Part shown: positions 1-7,507 of the stretch, piece by piece
How the letters are laid out: each line of letters opens with the position of its first letter
How positions within the stretch are numbered: the first letter of the stretch is position 1
NCBI RefSeq assembly: GCF_022899355.1
Contig: NZ_JALJCK010000024.1
Span: 1 to 40,547 of the forward strand
DNA: 40,547 bases
Source: Shinella yambaruensis
GTDB lineage: Bacteria > Pseudomonadota > Alphaproteobacteria > Rhizobiales > Rhizobiaceae
Direction of reading: 5' to 3'
Made by a program: the position numbers and the translations under genes
Notes under the pieces: model-generated
The model's input: only the letters and a program-made list of their open reading frames with translations
Told to the model about the DNA's origin: nothing
The model's database searches: none

Positions 1-73
1 GACGAACTTGTCCCATAGTGCTTCCTTCCATTCTGCAGAAAGGATCACACCATCAAACCGTGGGATCAAACAC

Positions 74-1048
74 CTAGCGCATGCCGACCTTGAGCCCCGG
101 CGCGGGACGCTCCTCGAGAATGCGGCGGCGGAAGCGGAAGAGCGCGGCGGGGCGCCCGCCGGTGGCGGCGGTGGACCCGCCCGTCGCCTCGACCAGTTCG
201 GCGCCCTCGACCAGCCGGCGGAAGTTCTGCTTGTGCAGGTGCCGTCCGGAGATCGCCTCCACCGTTGCCTGCAGCTCCGTGAGCGTGAATTCCGGCGCCA
301 TCAGCTCGAAGATCACCGGGCGGTACTTGATCTTGCCGCGCAGCCGCGCCATCGCGGTCGCAAGGATCCGGCGGTGGTCGTGGCGCATGGCGATGCCGGG
401 AGCGGGATGGCACGATCCGGTGCGCCCGTCCGTCACCGCCTCCTCGGCAAGGCCGGCCTCGTAGAGAAGCTCGTAGCGTTCCAGCACACGCTCCTCGTCC
501 CAGGGGAAATCGTCGAGGCCGAAGGCGAGGCGCAGGCGCGTGCGCATCGAGGGCAGGGCGCTTGCTCGTTCCTCGCGCATGTTGTCGGCCGCAAAGGCCT
601 TCAGGGCGGGCAGGATGAGCTGGTCGATCAGCGCCGGCCGTCCCTGCCGCCAGTCCTCCCAGGGAAGGTAGGTGTACCAGTCGCGCCAGGCGGCGCCGGC
701 TTCCGCCAGCTGCTCGTTCGCCTCCGCATCGGTGCGGGTAAGCGCGATATAGCCGACGGAGACCATGTGCGTGCCGGCCTCGTCCGGCAGCTTCTGGCGG
801 CCGCGGTCGCCGAAGGTGTAGAGCTGCTCGATATAGCCGAGCTTCAGCGCCGTCTGCGCCTCGACGCTGGCGCGCAGGCTCGTCTCGAAGGTGCGGTGCT
901 GGTGCGGGTCGAAGGGGCCGAAGGGCAGGGCGTCTCGGCCGCCCGCCCCCCCGCCGATGGCGAGGATGCAGGGGCTGCGGCCGGAAATCGCGACGACCGC
1001 CGCGTTGAGGCCGATCTCGACCGGCGGGCGGGCGCGGCTCTCCGTCAT
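74..1048 (-). CDS. NUDIX-domain NAD regulator (NrtR-like, COG4111 type)
   Basis: 324 aa. An N-terminal Nudix-fold domain (about residues 10-150) is followed by a C-terminal winged-helix-like region (about 220-300, around 'FELMAPEFTLTELQATVEAI' and 'HKQNFRRLVEG'). This is the layout of NrtR-type regulators of NAD synthesis, in which the Nudix domain senses an ADP-ribose-type ligand. The Nudix box is degenerate: where REUxEExGU is expected I read RASVEAQTAL, lacking the catalytic glutamates, so a sensor is more likely than an enzyme. The start MTESRARPP is chosen because its ATG overlaps the stop of the upstream phosphatase gene (ATGA). It is the last gene of a four-gene minus-strand operon. 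The 73 bases beyond its stop show no gene. Family call is firm; the NAD role is inferred from the family. Confidence 0.82.
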   Translation of the reverse strand: MTESRARPPVEIGLNAAVVAISGRSPCILAIGGGAGGRDALPFGPFDPHQHRTFETSLRASVEAQTALKLGYIEQLYTFGDRGRQKLPDEAGTHMVSVGYIALTRTDAEANEQLAEAGAAWRDWYTYLPWEDWRQGRPALIDQLILPALKAFAADNMREERASALPSMRTRLRLAFGLDDFPWDEERVLERYELLYEAGLAEEAVTDGRTGSCHPAPGIAMRHDHRRILATAMARLRGKIKYRPVIFELMAPEFTLTELQATVEAISGRHLHKQNFRRLVEGAELVEATGGSTAATGGRPAALFRFRRRILEERPAPGLKVGMR

Positions 1049-1578
1049 GGCTGCAGCGTCTGCGGCGCGGCGGAAAAGACGAAGGGGCTGTCGCCGACAT
1101 AGTCGGCTCCGCGGCCGATGGCCCGGACGGCGGCGACGAGCCGCCCGCCGCGCGACAGCACATGATCGCCGATCTCGACCAGCCGGGCATTCGGCGTCGC
1201 CTGCACGGAGGCGCGGCGAAGGCGCATTGCGAGGTCGTGCTCGTCCTGGTCCGGTTCCACGGCGAGCGCGGCGATCAGCGCGGCGGCGGGGGAACGGGAA
1301 ACGCCCATCATGCAATGGACGAGCAGCGGCGCCTGCCGGTCCCAGCCGTGCGCAAAGCCGATGATCGCGGCCACATGTTCCTCGCCGGGCGCGACGAGGC
1401 TGCCGGTGCCGGCAAAGGCGATGTCGTTGACGCCGACGATCAGGTGGCGATCGGCGGCGATGATGGCCGGGCGGTGGAAATTCTGCTTCGGCGCGACAAG
1501 GCTCAGCATGTCGCGGCAGCGGTGGCACACGGCGAGTTCCGCGATCTTTCCGAGCGGCGCGACGACGATCGTACCCAT
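1045..1578 (-). CDS. Cys-based tyrosine/dual-specificity phosphatase family protein
   Basis: 177 aa. The HCx5R signature of Cys-based protein phosphatases is intact: H88-C89-MMGVS-R95-S96, so C89 is the likely nucleophile and R95 the phosphate-binding residue. The upstream segment ending 'GVNDIA' resembles the general-acid loop region of small rhizobial PTPs. Small size and absence of other domains suggest a soluble cytoplasmic enzyme; the substrate is unknown. It follows the HD-hydrolase gene by 4 bp, and its stop overlaps the start of the NAD-regulator gene, so it is probably co-translated with both. Given neighbours concerned with nucleotides and NAD, a small phosphorylated metabolite is as plausible a substrate as phosphoprotein. 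Confidence 0.85.
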   Translation of the reverse strand: MGTIVVAPLGKIAELAVCHRCRDMLSLVAPKQNFHRPAIIAADRHLIVGVNDIAFAGTGSLVAPGEEHVAAIIGFAHGWDRQAPLLVHCMMGVSRSPAAALIAALAVEPDQDEHDLAMRLRRASVQATPNARLVEIGDHVLSRGGRLVAAVRAIGRGADYVGDSPFVFSAAPQTLQP

Positions 1579-1582
1579 CGCG

Positions 1583-2212
1583 TCACACCGCCGCGGCGAG
1601 CGGGCCGCGCTCCCGCTCCAGCGCTTCGAAGCGATCGGCGAAGCGCTGCTGCGCGAGGGTGGCGGGCAACGGCGCGATCTCGATCATCTCCAGCGTGATG
1701 CCGCGCGGCGCGCCGAAGAACTTGACCGCCTCGGCATGGGAGAAGCCGGCAAGCTCCGTCGCCTCGAAGAAGGCGGCGACCTGGTCGGCCTTCTTGATCT
1801 TGGCCTTCAGGCTCGCGGGGGTGGCGGGCGGCAGGCCGAAGCGCAGGTGCACGGCCGCCTCCAGCCGCTTTTCCACCGTCTTGTAGCCGCCGCCGACCAC
1901 CGCCTTGAAGGGCGAGATCATGTCGCCGATCACGTATTCCGGCGCGTCGTGCAGCAGCGCCATCAGGCAGTCGTCGGCATTGCAGCGGTTCTGCTGGCGG
2001 AAGATCGCCTCGACGACCAGCGAATGCTGCGCGACCGAAAAGGCATGGTCGCCGTTGGTCTGGCCGTTCCAGCGCGCGACACGGGCCAGCCCGTGCGCGA
2101 TGTCGGACAGTTCGATGTCGAGCGGCGAGGGATTGAGCAGGTCGAGGCGGCGGCCGGACAGCATGCGCTGCCAGGCCCGGGGCTCCGTCTTGGCGCGGGC
2201 GGCTGCGCTCAT
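1583..2212 (-). CDS. HD-domain phosphohydrolase (YfbR-like)
   Basis: 209 aa. HD superfamily features are visible: H63 in 'AQHS', the H88-D89 pair in 'LLHDAPEY', and a distal 'KKADQVA' segment supplying the last metal ligand Asp. The sequence resembles YfbR-type 5'-deoxynucleotidases, which dephosphorylate nucleoside monophosphates with a divalent metal. The start MSAAARAK is preferred over an upstream in-frame GTG (2260), because its ATG overlaps the stop of the ygfZ-like gene as ATGA. It is the second gene of the ygfZ / HD / phosphatase / NAD-regulator operon. Exact substrate is inferred from family only. Confidence 0.85.
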   Translation of the reverse strand: MSAAARAKTEPRAWQRMLSGRRLDLLNPSPLDIELSDIAHGLARVARWNGQTNGDHAFSVAQHSLVVEAIFRQQNRCNADDCLMALLHDAPEYVIGDMISPFKAVVGGGYKTVEKRLEAAVHLRFGLPPATPASLKAKIKKADQVAAFFEATELAGFSHAEAVKFFGAPRGITLEMIEIAPLPATLAQQRFADRFEALERERGPLAAAV

Positions 2213-3054
2213 TGCGCCGGCACCTCGGCGGTTTCCTGCGGGAAGGCAAGGCCCGTCCACTGCGGCAGGGCGACGGTGACGGGCATGCCGTCGGCGGTGA
2301 TCGGCGTGCCGCCATGCATGGCGTCGGCCGCGCGGTCGATGCGCACGATGGCAAGGCCGCGCGTGCCGGACACGCTGCCGAGCGTGCCGATCGGCTTGCC
2401 GCCGGCCAGAAGCTCGGTGCCCGTGGCGGGAAGGGCGGTCTCGCCGCTGACGATGACGGGGCGGCGGCGCGCTGTGCCGCGGTGCTGCATGCGGGAGACG
2501 ACCTCCTGGCCGACATAGCAGCCCTGGCGGAAGGAAAGGCCGCCGGTGAGGTCAAGCAGCACGTCGTGCGGGAAGGCATCGCCGAGCGCATAGTCGCGGC
2601 CGGCTTCGACGAGCCCGGCGCCGATGCGCAGGGTTTCGTAAAGCGCCGGGTCGTCGCTGCCGCCCGCGCCCGGGCGGCGGGAGACGGCAAGGCCTGCCTT
2701 CGCGAAGCGGCCGTCCTGCGGGGCGTCCGCCTCGGCGGCGTCCCAGCTTGTCGTCACCGCGTTCCCCTCGACGGCGGCGAGATCGAGCGCGGCGCGCAGC
2801 TTGTACATGGTCAGCCGCTTCAGCAGCGCATCGCGCTGCTCGTCCGCCGTCTCGATCAGGAAGGCGCCGTCGCCGTCGCGGCTTATCAGGAAGTCGAACA
2901 GGATCTTGCCCTGCGGCGTCAAAAGGGCGCCGGGACGGATCTCGCCGGCCGGGAGGTCGGGCAGGTTGGTGGTGATGAGCGATTGCAGGAAGGTTTCGGC
3001 ATCGGCACCGGAAATGCGGAGGAAGGCGCGGCCGGAAAGCGTGACGGAAGGCAT
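2209..3054 (-). CDS. ygfZ: YgfZ/GcvT-domain tetrahydrofolate-binding protein
   Basis: 281 aa. The YgfZ signature (K/R-x-G-C-Y-x-G-Q-E) is present as R176-QGCYVGQE, with C179 the conserved cysteine. The N-terminal part 'ISGADAETFLQSLITTN' and 'LTPQGKILFDFLI' are typical of this GcvT-like fold. YgfZ/IBA57 proteins use folate during maturation or repair of certain Fe-S enzymes. The start MPSVTLSG is chosen because the reading frame upstream lacks family similarity and a promoter-like pair lies about 75 bp upstream. It is the first gene of a four-gene operon; its stop overlaps the HD gene's start by 4 bp. Confidence 0.93.
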   Translation of the reverse strand: MPSVTLSGRAFLRISGADAETFLQSLITTNLPDLPAGEIRPGALLTPQGKILFDFLISRDGDGAFLIETADEQRDALLKRLTMYKLRAALDLAAVEGNAVTTSWDAAEADAPQDGRFAKAGLAVSRRPGAGGSDDPALYETLRIGAGLVEAGRDYALGDAFPHDVLLDLTGGLSFRQGCYVGQEVVSRMQHRGTARRRPVIVSGETALPATGTELLAGGKPIGTLGSVSGTRGLAIVRIDRAADAMHGGTPITADGMPVTVALPQWTGLAFPQETAEVPAQ

Positions 3055-3127
3055 GATTCGATCCAGGTTTTGCGCCCGCCGGCACCATGCGGCAGCGGGC
3101 GGTGCATGATCGCACCCGTTGAAACAG

Positions 3128-3156
3128 AGGTAGAACGACCGGGCGCCTTTCGCAAG
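3128..3156 (-). promoter_or_regulatory. Putative sigma-70 promoter for the ygfZ operon
   Basis: On the minus strand CTTGCG (3151-3156) and CTACCT (3128-3133) are separated by exactly 17 bp, close to the rhizobial CTTGAC-N17-CTATAT pattern. It would give a leader of about 65 nt before the ygfZ start at 3054. Found by eye, no transcription data. Confidence 0.45.
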
Positions 3157-3225
3157 GTCGCGCCGTCTTGCCCTCCGCTTCCGGATGGGGGAGAAGGACG
3201 GCCACGAGAGGACAGGGGCTCCGCC

Positions 3226-3831
3226 ATGACCGCCGCAACGACACTTCCCCACGATGCATGGGCCGCCTGGCATCCGCGGGAGCTCGCCCGCCGGCTTGCC
3301 GGCGTCGCGCGGCCCTGGTGCGTCGCGGGCGGCTGGGCGCTCGATCTCTGGCACGGGGAGGAGACGCGGCCGCACGAGGACCTCGAATTCACCATCCTGC
3401 GCGCCGACTTCATCCATTTCCGCGCGGCCTTGCCGGGCCTGCGCCTTCATGCGGCCGGCGATGGCCATGTCGAGCCGCTCGGCCCGGACGATGTGCCGCC
3501 GTCAGGCATCGCGCAGGTCTGGTGCGAGGATGTGGCGGCGGGCTGCTGGCGTGTCGACATGATGCTGGAGGACGGCAGGCCGGAGACCTGGGTCTACAAG
3601 CGCGACCCGTCGATCCGCCGGCCGCGCGCCGAGGCCGTGCGCAGGACCGCCGATGGCATCGCCTATCTCGCGCCCGAGATCATCCTGCTCTTCAAGGCAA
3701 AGTACCGGCGCGGCAAGGACGAGGCGGATTTCGCAAGGGCGCTGCCGCGGCTTGACGCGGCCGAGCGGCGCTGGCTGAAGGCCGGCCTCGCGCTGGCCCA
3801 TCCCGATCATGCCTGGAGCAAGGCCCTGTAA
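3226..3831 (+). CDS. Aminoglycoside-nucleotidyltransferase-like protein
   Basis: 201 aa. The N-terminal region carries 'VAGGWALDLWHG' (about 33-44) followed by 'RPHEDLEFTIL' (48-58). This GG-x12-D-x-E pattern is found in the nucleotidyltransferase superfamily, in particular AadB/LinA-like aminoglycoside or lincosamide adenylyltransferases. 'CWRVDMML' (around 109) could supply a third acidic residue. The start ATG at 3226 follows a purine-rich stretch; the frame is open far upstream, but that part lies antisense to ygfZ and is not coding. It stands alone, divergent from the ygfZ operon and convergent with the next minus gene (3 bp between stops). Resistance should not be assumed: rhizobia carry many such proteins of unknown substrate. 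Confidence 0.75.
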   Translation: MTAATTLPHDAWAAWHPRELARRLAGVARPWCVAGGWALDLWHGEETRPHEDLEFTILRADFIHFRAALPGLRLHAAGDGHVEPLGPDDVPPSGIAQVWCEDVAAGCWRVDMMLEDGRPETWVYKRDPSIRRPRAEAVRRTADGIAYLAPEIILLFKAKYRRGKDEADFARALPRLDAAERRWLKAGLALAHPDHAWSKAL

Positions 3832-3834
3832 GGC

Positions 3835-4617
3835 TCAGTCGCCGGTGACGAAGAACTTCCACTGGCCATCCGGCGTGATGCCGACGCGGTAGAAATTGTA
3901 GCTGCCGAATTCCTTCATGTCGGCGAAATCGCCGGCCGTCACGATGCGCAGCAGATCCACTTTTTCCGGTGGCGTCAGCGTTGCGAGCGGCTTTTCGGCG
4001 AAGTAGGGCCAGACATAAAGCTCGTCCGCCGTGCCCTTGCCGACATGCACGAAGCCGGTCGCCAGCACGTCGAGCAGGATCGCCAGCACCTCGATGCCTT
4101 CGTCGTCGCCCGACTGGCCCTTGAGGGTCTCGACGGGGCCTTCGTCGGTCTCGACGATGGAGACCTGCGTTTCCGTCATGCCCTTGCCGAGCAGGGGGCG
4201 CAGGCGCTCGATATCGCCGGAGGCGGCGGCCTCCACGATGAGCTCGCGCATGCGGCGCACGGGCTCCGGCGCCTTGGCGATGTCGGAAAGGAACTCGACC
4301 GGAACCTCGGGCTCGTCGGCGGCCTTGTCGTCCGCGGCGGGCGTGCCGTCCGAGGGCTCGGTCACGGCTTCGTTGCGGCGAATCAGCGGGTCGGGCATCG
4401 GCAGTTCGAGGGGGCCGGTTTCTTCCTGCTCCTCCTCGACGGGCGGTGTCTCGCTGCCCTCGGCCGGCTTCTGCTGCACCTGGCCCTGCTCGTTCTTCAG
4501 CTCGCTGAGGGCGAAGGCGGGGCGGGCGGGCGCCACCAGCGCTGTCGTCGTGAAAAGTACCGACAATACGATGAGGCTGCTGCGAAACAGCGTTTTGCCG
4601 CCAGTCGACGTCTGCAT
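3835..4617 (-). CDS. Conserved secreted/periplasmic protein of unknown function
   Basis: 260 aa. It starts with a signal peptide (basic 'GGKTLFRSS', hydrophobic 'LIVLSVLFTTTALVA', likely cleavage after 'PAFA' near residue 37). A low-complexity Glu/Pro/Gln linker follows (about 40-110, 'EEEQEETG', 'PVEVEFLS'), then a folded C-terminal region 'AKAPEPVRRMRELIVEAAASGDIERLRPLLG' through 'MKEFGSYNFYRVGITPDGQWKFF'. The start MQTSTGG is chosen because it gives an intact signal peptide; the upstream frame overlaps the next gene. I recognise it only as a conserved rhizobial hypothetical. It lies 16 bp downstream of a small minus-strand gene and may be co-transcribed. Confidence 0.72.
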   Translation of the reverse strand: MQTSTGGKTLFRSSLIVLSVLFTTTALVAPARPAFALSELKNEQGQVQQKPAEGSETPPVEEEQEETGPLELPMPDPLIRRNEAVTEPSDGTPAADDKAADEPEVPVEFLSDIAKAPEPVRRMRELIVEAAASGDIERLRPLLGKGMTETQVSIVETDEGPVETLKGQSGDDEGIEVLAILLDVLATGFVHVGKGTADELYVWPYFAEKPLATLTPPEKVDLLRIVTAGDFADMKEFGSYNFYRVGITPDGQWKFFVTGD

Positions 4618-4633
4618 GACCTGTCTTTCCAGC

Positions 4634-4912
4634 CTATTGCAGGATGCGCTCGGGGGAGAATTCTCCGGCCAGCATGCGCTCGCGCAGCGATTCGAGCATC
4701 GCCTCCGCGCCACGTTCGCCATGGATGCGGATCGTTTCGCGCATGGCAAGCGCGATCGCGGCATCGGCGATGATTTCCGGTTCGATGCCATCAGCCATGC
4801 CGTCGGCCCAAGCCTCGTTCTGGTGTTCCAGAGCGGCCTGCATCTTCTCGTGCACGATCATCTCGTCGATATCGTTGAGAGTAGGTTCCATTGATCGGTC
4901 CATGCGAGGCAT
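4634..4912 (-). CDS. Small conserved hypothetical protein
   Basis: Up to 92 aa, acidic and helical, with no signal peptide or membrane segment; 'DEMIVHEKMQAALEHQNEAWADGMADGIEPEIIADAAI' reads as an amphipathic helical domain. Three in-frame starts are possible (ATG 4912, 4903, 4891); MEPTLNDID at 4891 is a plausible alternative and none has a clear ribosome-binding site. It is followed after 16 bp by the secreted-protein gene in the same direction. No function is recognised. Confidence 0.62.
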   Translation of the reverse strand: MPRMDRSMEPTLNDIDEMIVHEKMQAALEHQNEAWADGMADGIEPEIIADAAIALAMRETIRIHGERGAEAMLESLRERMLAGEFSPERILQ

Positions 4913-4995
4913 TCAGTTCTTACTTGACTGTTAACGACCTTAGCAGCCTTTTCCCAAAACGGCACTGGGTCCTGTAAAAAGAGGTTAATTAACCG

Positions 4996-5418
4996 CTAAT
5001 TTCCGAAGCGCGCGGTAATTTCTGTGGCAAGTGTTGCACCTTCGTTACGGTATCTCTCTTCTGCGACAACAGCCGAGTCGGTGCAAGCGGTATAGATGGC
5101 GGCGAAGGAACGATATCCACGGTTGAATGCCGCGGTCAGTTTTTCCTGTCTTTTCGGCTCGTTGGCAGCTTCCAGCTCGATGAGGCGCTGCATGGAGGCC
5201 CGCCAGCCGTCCTCCGGCTTGTCCATGCACAGATTGCGCAGGTAGTGCACGGCGCCGAGGATTTCCGAGAGCCGTTCCAGCCGTTCGTCATAGGGCGCCG
5301 GCTTTTCCTCGACGGCCGCTGCCGACGGCGTTTCCTTCGCGTCGCCCTTCGCCTGCTGGGCAAAGGCGGGCGCGGCAAGCGCCAGGCCGAGGAGGAGGGC
5401 GAGCCGAATCACCGTCAT
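4996..5418 (-). CDS. TIGR02301-family secreted protein
   Basis: 140 aa. It has an N-terminal signal peptide (MTVIRLALLLGLALAAPAFA, cleavage after residue 20) and the family hallmark 'LSEILGAVHYLRNLC' (about 48-62) with a second Cys in 'IYTACTDS'. The two cysteines may form a disulphide in the periplasm. The family is a conserved alphaproteobacterial one of unknown function. Its ATG overlaps the stop of the NUDIX gene (ATGA at 5415-5418), so the two are likely translationally coupled. The start is fixed by that overlap and by the signal peptide. A perfect 12-bp palindrome (GGTTAATTAACC, 4983-4994) sits just past the stop. Confidence 0.82.
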   Translation of the reverse strand: MTVIRLALLLGLALAAPAFAQQAKGDAKETPSAAAVEEKPAPYDERLERLSEILGAVHYLRNLCMDKPEDGWRASMQRLIELEAANEPKRQEKLTAAFNRGYRSFAAIYTACTDSAVVAEERYRNEGATLATEITARFGN

Positions 5419-5849
5419 GCGTCCTGCCCCGTCCGTTCCGCCTCGAGCCGCCGGATGCATTCGCGCACGCTGTCGGGCGCCGGCAGCGTCCTTATTTCCT
5501 CGGCCGTATACCAGCCGACCGCCGCCGCATCGTCCGAGGCGACGGCGATGGCCGTCGCATCCGCCTTCACCTTGAAGACCGAGAGGCGGAACGACGGGCT
5601 GCCGGGGCCGTCCTCGCGGCCGGGCAGGTCGTAGGTCGCGAAAAGCTTGGGTTTTTCGGCGCGGATGCCGGTTTCCTCGAAGAGTTCGCGCAGCGCCGTC
5701 TCGGCCGGCGTCTCGCCCTCTTCGCCGCGTCCGCCGGGAAAGGCGTACATGTCGGCCGAGGGCGGGTTGCTGCGCAGGACCAGGAGATAGCGTCCGTCGC
5801 GCTCGATGATGGCGGAGGAGGCGGGCTGGGGCGTCTTGGATATCTTCAT
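5415..5849 (-). CDS. NUDIX hydrolase
   Basis: 144 aa. A textbook Nudix box G-x5-E-x7-R-E-L-x-E-E-x-G-I is present at about residues 40-62 ('GRGEEGET' then 'RELFEETGI'), so catalysis on a nucleoside-diphosphate-X substrate with Mg2+ is likely. The N-terminal 'SSAIIERDGRYLLVLRS' is the usual first strand pair. A housecleaning ADP-ribose pyrophosphatase or mutT-like role is possible, but the substrate cannot be read from sequence. A -10-like CTATAA (5883-5888 on the minus strand) lies about 35 bp upstream of the start, with a poor -35. It is the first gene of a two-gene operon with the TIGR02301 gene. Confidence 0.9.
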   Translation of the reverse strand: MKISKTPQPASSAIIERDGRYLLVLRSNPPSADMYAFPGGRGEEGETPAETALRELFEETGIRAEKPKLFATYDLPGREDGPGSPSFRLSVFKVKADATAIAVASDDAAAVGWYTAEEIRTLPAPDSVRECIRRLEAERTGQDA

Positions 5850-5909
5850 CGCGGTCCGGTCCGGTTGCGCTCGATTGACCCCTTATAGGCAAAGTGCGAT
5901 GACGATGCC

Positions 5910-6689
5910 ATGTGTGGACGATTTGCATTGCTGGCCAAGCGGGATCTTGCGCGCGACTATTTCGACCTCGCCGAACTGGACGACCTGCCGGAGCGCTACA
6001 ACATCGCCCCGACGCAGCCGATCCTGGTCATCGTCGCGGGCGAACGGCAACAGCCCGGCAGCAACCTGCCGGAGCGCAAGGCCATGCTGGTGCGCTGGGG
6101 CTTCATGCCCGGCTGGGTGAAGGACCCGCGCGACTTTCCGCTGCTCATCAATGCGCGTGCCGAGACGGCGATCGGCAAGGCCTCCTTCCGCGCCGCCATG
6201 CGCCATCGACGCGTCCTCGTGCCGGCCTCCGGCTTCTTCGAATGGCGCCGGCCGGAGGGCAAGGGCGCCAAGGCGCAGGCCTACTGGATCCGCCCGAAGA
6301 AGGGCGAGATCCTCGCCTTTGCCGGGCTGGTGGAGACATGGTCGTCCGCCGACGGCTCGGAGGTCGATACCGGCGCGATCCTGACGACGGCGGCGAACAA
6401 CGACATCGCCCGCATCCACGACCGCATGCCCGTCGTCATCCGCCGGGAGGATTTTTCGCGCTGGCTCGACTGCAAGACGCAGGAGCCGCGCGACGTGACC
6501 GACCTGATGAAGCCGATCGACGACGGCTTCTTCGAGGCGATCCCGGTGTCCGACAAGGTGGGCAAGGTCGCCAATATGGGGCCGGATATCCTGGAGCCGG
6601 TGGAGGAGCGGGCCGAAGAGGCGCCTGCGGAAAAGAAAAAGGGCGCGGACGCGCCCCCATCGTCATCCGACCAGCTTTCGCTGTTCTGA
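5910..6689 (+). CDS. SOS response-associated peptidase (SRAP/YedK/HMCES family)
   Basis: 259 aa. It begins MCGRF, so after removal of Met the catalytic Cys2 is exposed, as required for thiazolidine crosslinking to abasic sites in single-stranded DNA. Other SRAP landmarks: 'YNIAPTQPILVI', 'RWGFMPGWVKDP', 'INARAET', 'GFFEWRR', 'FAGLVETW', and 'ILTTAANNDIARIHDRMPVVI', the last containing the conserved active-site His. The C-terminal 35 residues are low-complexity and acidic/Lys-rich. The start is fixed by the essential Met-Cys. It is divergent from the NUDIX gene with only 60 bp between them. I see no GTTC-N7-GTTC LexA site upstream, so SOS control here is not supported by sequence. Confidence 0.95.
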   Translation: MCGRFALLAKRDLARDYFDLAELDDLPERYNIAPTQPILVIVAGERQQPGSNLPERKAMLVRWGFMPGWVKDPRDFPLLINARAETAIGKASFRAAMRHRRVLVPASGFFEWRRPEGKGAKAQAYWIRPKKGEILAFAGLVETWSSADGSEVDTGAILTTAANNDIARIHDRMPVVIRREDFSRWLDCKTQEPRDVTDLMKPIDDGFFEAIPVSDKVGKVANMGPDILEPVEERAEEAPAEKKKGADAPPSSSDQLSLF

Positions 6690-6720
6690 TTTCATACCGG
6701 CGAAGTGGTCTCGAAGCGCC

Positions 6721-6903
6721 TCAGTCGTAGAGCGGCTGAAGCACGGCCGGGATATCGCGCTTGGGACGCTTGACCTCGGTCTTCGCTTCGGGCTTGCAGC
6801 GCGTGGCAGCCACCACGGCGGGCAGGCCGAGCGGCTTGTAGCGCGCCTGCAGGTTTTCGTTTGCTGCAGGGTTCTGCAGCGGCTGCTTCCTTACGGTCGA
6901 CAT
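6721..6903 (-). CDS. Micro-protein, 60 aa, paralogue of the 41-aa protein at 7079-7204
   Basis: 60 aa, basic, no signal peptide or membrane segment. A good ribosome-binding site (CAGGAGAAAG) sits 3-10 bp before the ATG. The core R21-YKPLGLPAVVAAT-34 matches RYNPIGIRAVAAAT in the next small gene, which supports both being real. The tail 'RPKRDIPAVLQPLYD' is not shared. Function is unknown; the size, basic charge and conserved core are compatible with a small RNA-, DNA- or protein-binding factor, but nothing directly shows this. Confidence 0.65.
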   Translation of the reverse strand: MSTVRKQPLQNPAANENLQARYKPLGLPAVVAATRCKPEAKTEVKRPKRDIPAVLQPLYD

Positions 6904-7078
6904 CGTCTTTCTCCTGAAGTGTCAGGCAGCCCCGTCTGTTTCCCCCGGTTGCTACCCCCAATGGGCTATGCATTTACGCGACCCATTCGGCCAAATTCTG
7001 CTCAAACTTTGATCGCTCTGCGGCAAGCGGCTGAAAAGACAGGTTTTCACGATCAAATATTGTGACGGTCGCAAACAT

Positions 7079-7204
7079 TCATTTCCTCGGGGCCGGCCGG
7101 CCCCTTGCCATCAGTGTGGCCGCGGCGACGGCGCGGATGCCGATCGGATTGTAGCGGGTGGCAAGGTCTGTCTCGGGGCGCATGTCTGTCTTCCGGGTCT
7201 TCAT
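7079..7204 (-). CDS. Micro-protein, 41 aa, paralogue of the 60-aa protein at 6721-6903
   Basis: 41 aa, very basic (MKTRKTDMRP at the N-terminus, RGRPAPRK at the C-terminus). The start at 7204 has a ribosome-binding site AGAAGGGACAG just upstream; the longer in-frame start at 7261 adds 19 residues unlike the paralogue. Residues 17-30 (RYNPIGIRAVAAAT) align with residues 21-34 of the neighbouring micro-protein. The two genes lie in the same orientation, 175 bp apart, suggesting a local duplication. Function unknown. Confidence 0.55.
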   Translation of the reverse strand: MKTRKTDMRPETDLATRYNPIGIRAVAAATLMARGRPAPRK

Positions 7205-7507
7205 GGTCCTGTCCCTTCTGTCCGCCGGCGGGTTCTGCCGGCCTCGTCCTTCTTTTCCCATGCCGGCAGGGGCGGGTGTGTCACCGCGGGAACAGGGGAG
7301 CCTCGGCGAGAATTTCGTCCCGGAAGGCGCCGCGCCCGCTTGACCGGACGCACGCGCGGCGCGATAAAGCAGGCCATGAAAACGGTACTCTGCATTCGCC
7401 GGAGCATTATTCGCTAGCGCACGCGCTGGCCCGGCCGTTTTCGTCCCTCAAAATCCCCGGATGACAACGCCCCGGCCAGCCGGGTCTACGCCTTTGGGGA
7501 GATTTCC
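7205..7507. other. Intergenic region between micro-protein gene and cysS
   Basis: About 300 bp divergent region. It holds the probable cysS promoter (7339-7367), the ribosome-binding site for cysS (GGGGAG, 7497-7502) and a GC-rich hairpin GCCGGC-N7-GCCGGC (around 7222-7240) in the leader of the minus-strand micro-protein. I see no further gene. Confidence 0.5.
7339..7367 (+). promoter_or_regulatory. Putative sigma-70 promoter of cysS
   Basis: CTTGAC (7339-7344), a perfect rhizobial -35, is 17 bp from CGATAA (7362-7367), a fair -10. Transcription would start near 7374, leaving a leader of about 134 nt before cysS. Confidence 0.6.

Noticed and set aside
4983..4994. GGTTAATTAACC palindrome as a CtrA or other operator
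   Set aside because: It lies downstream of converging features rather than at a promoter and lacks the TTAA-N7-TTAA spacing.
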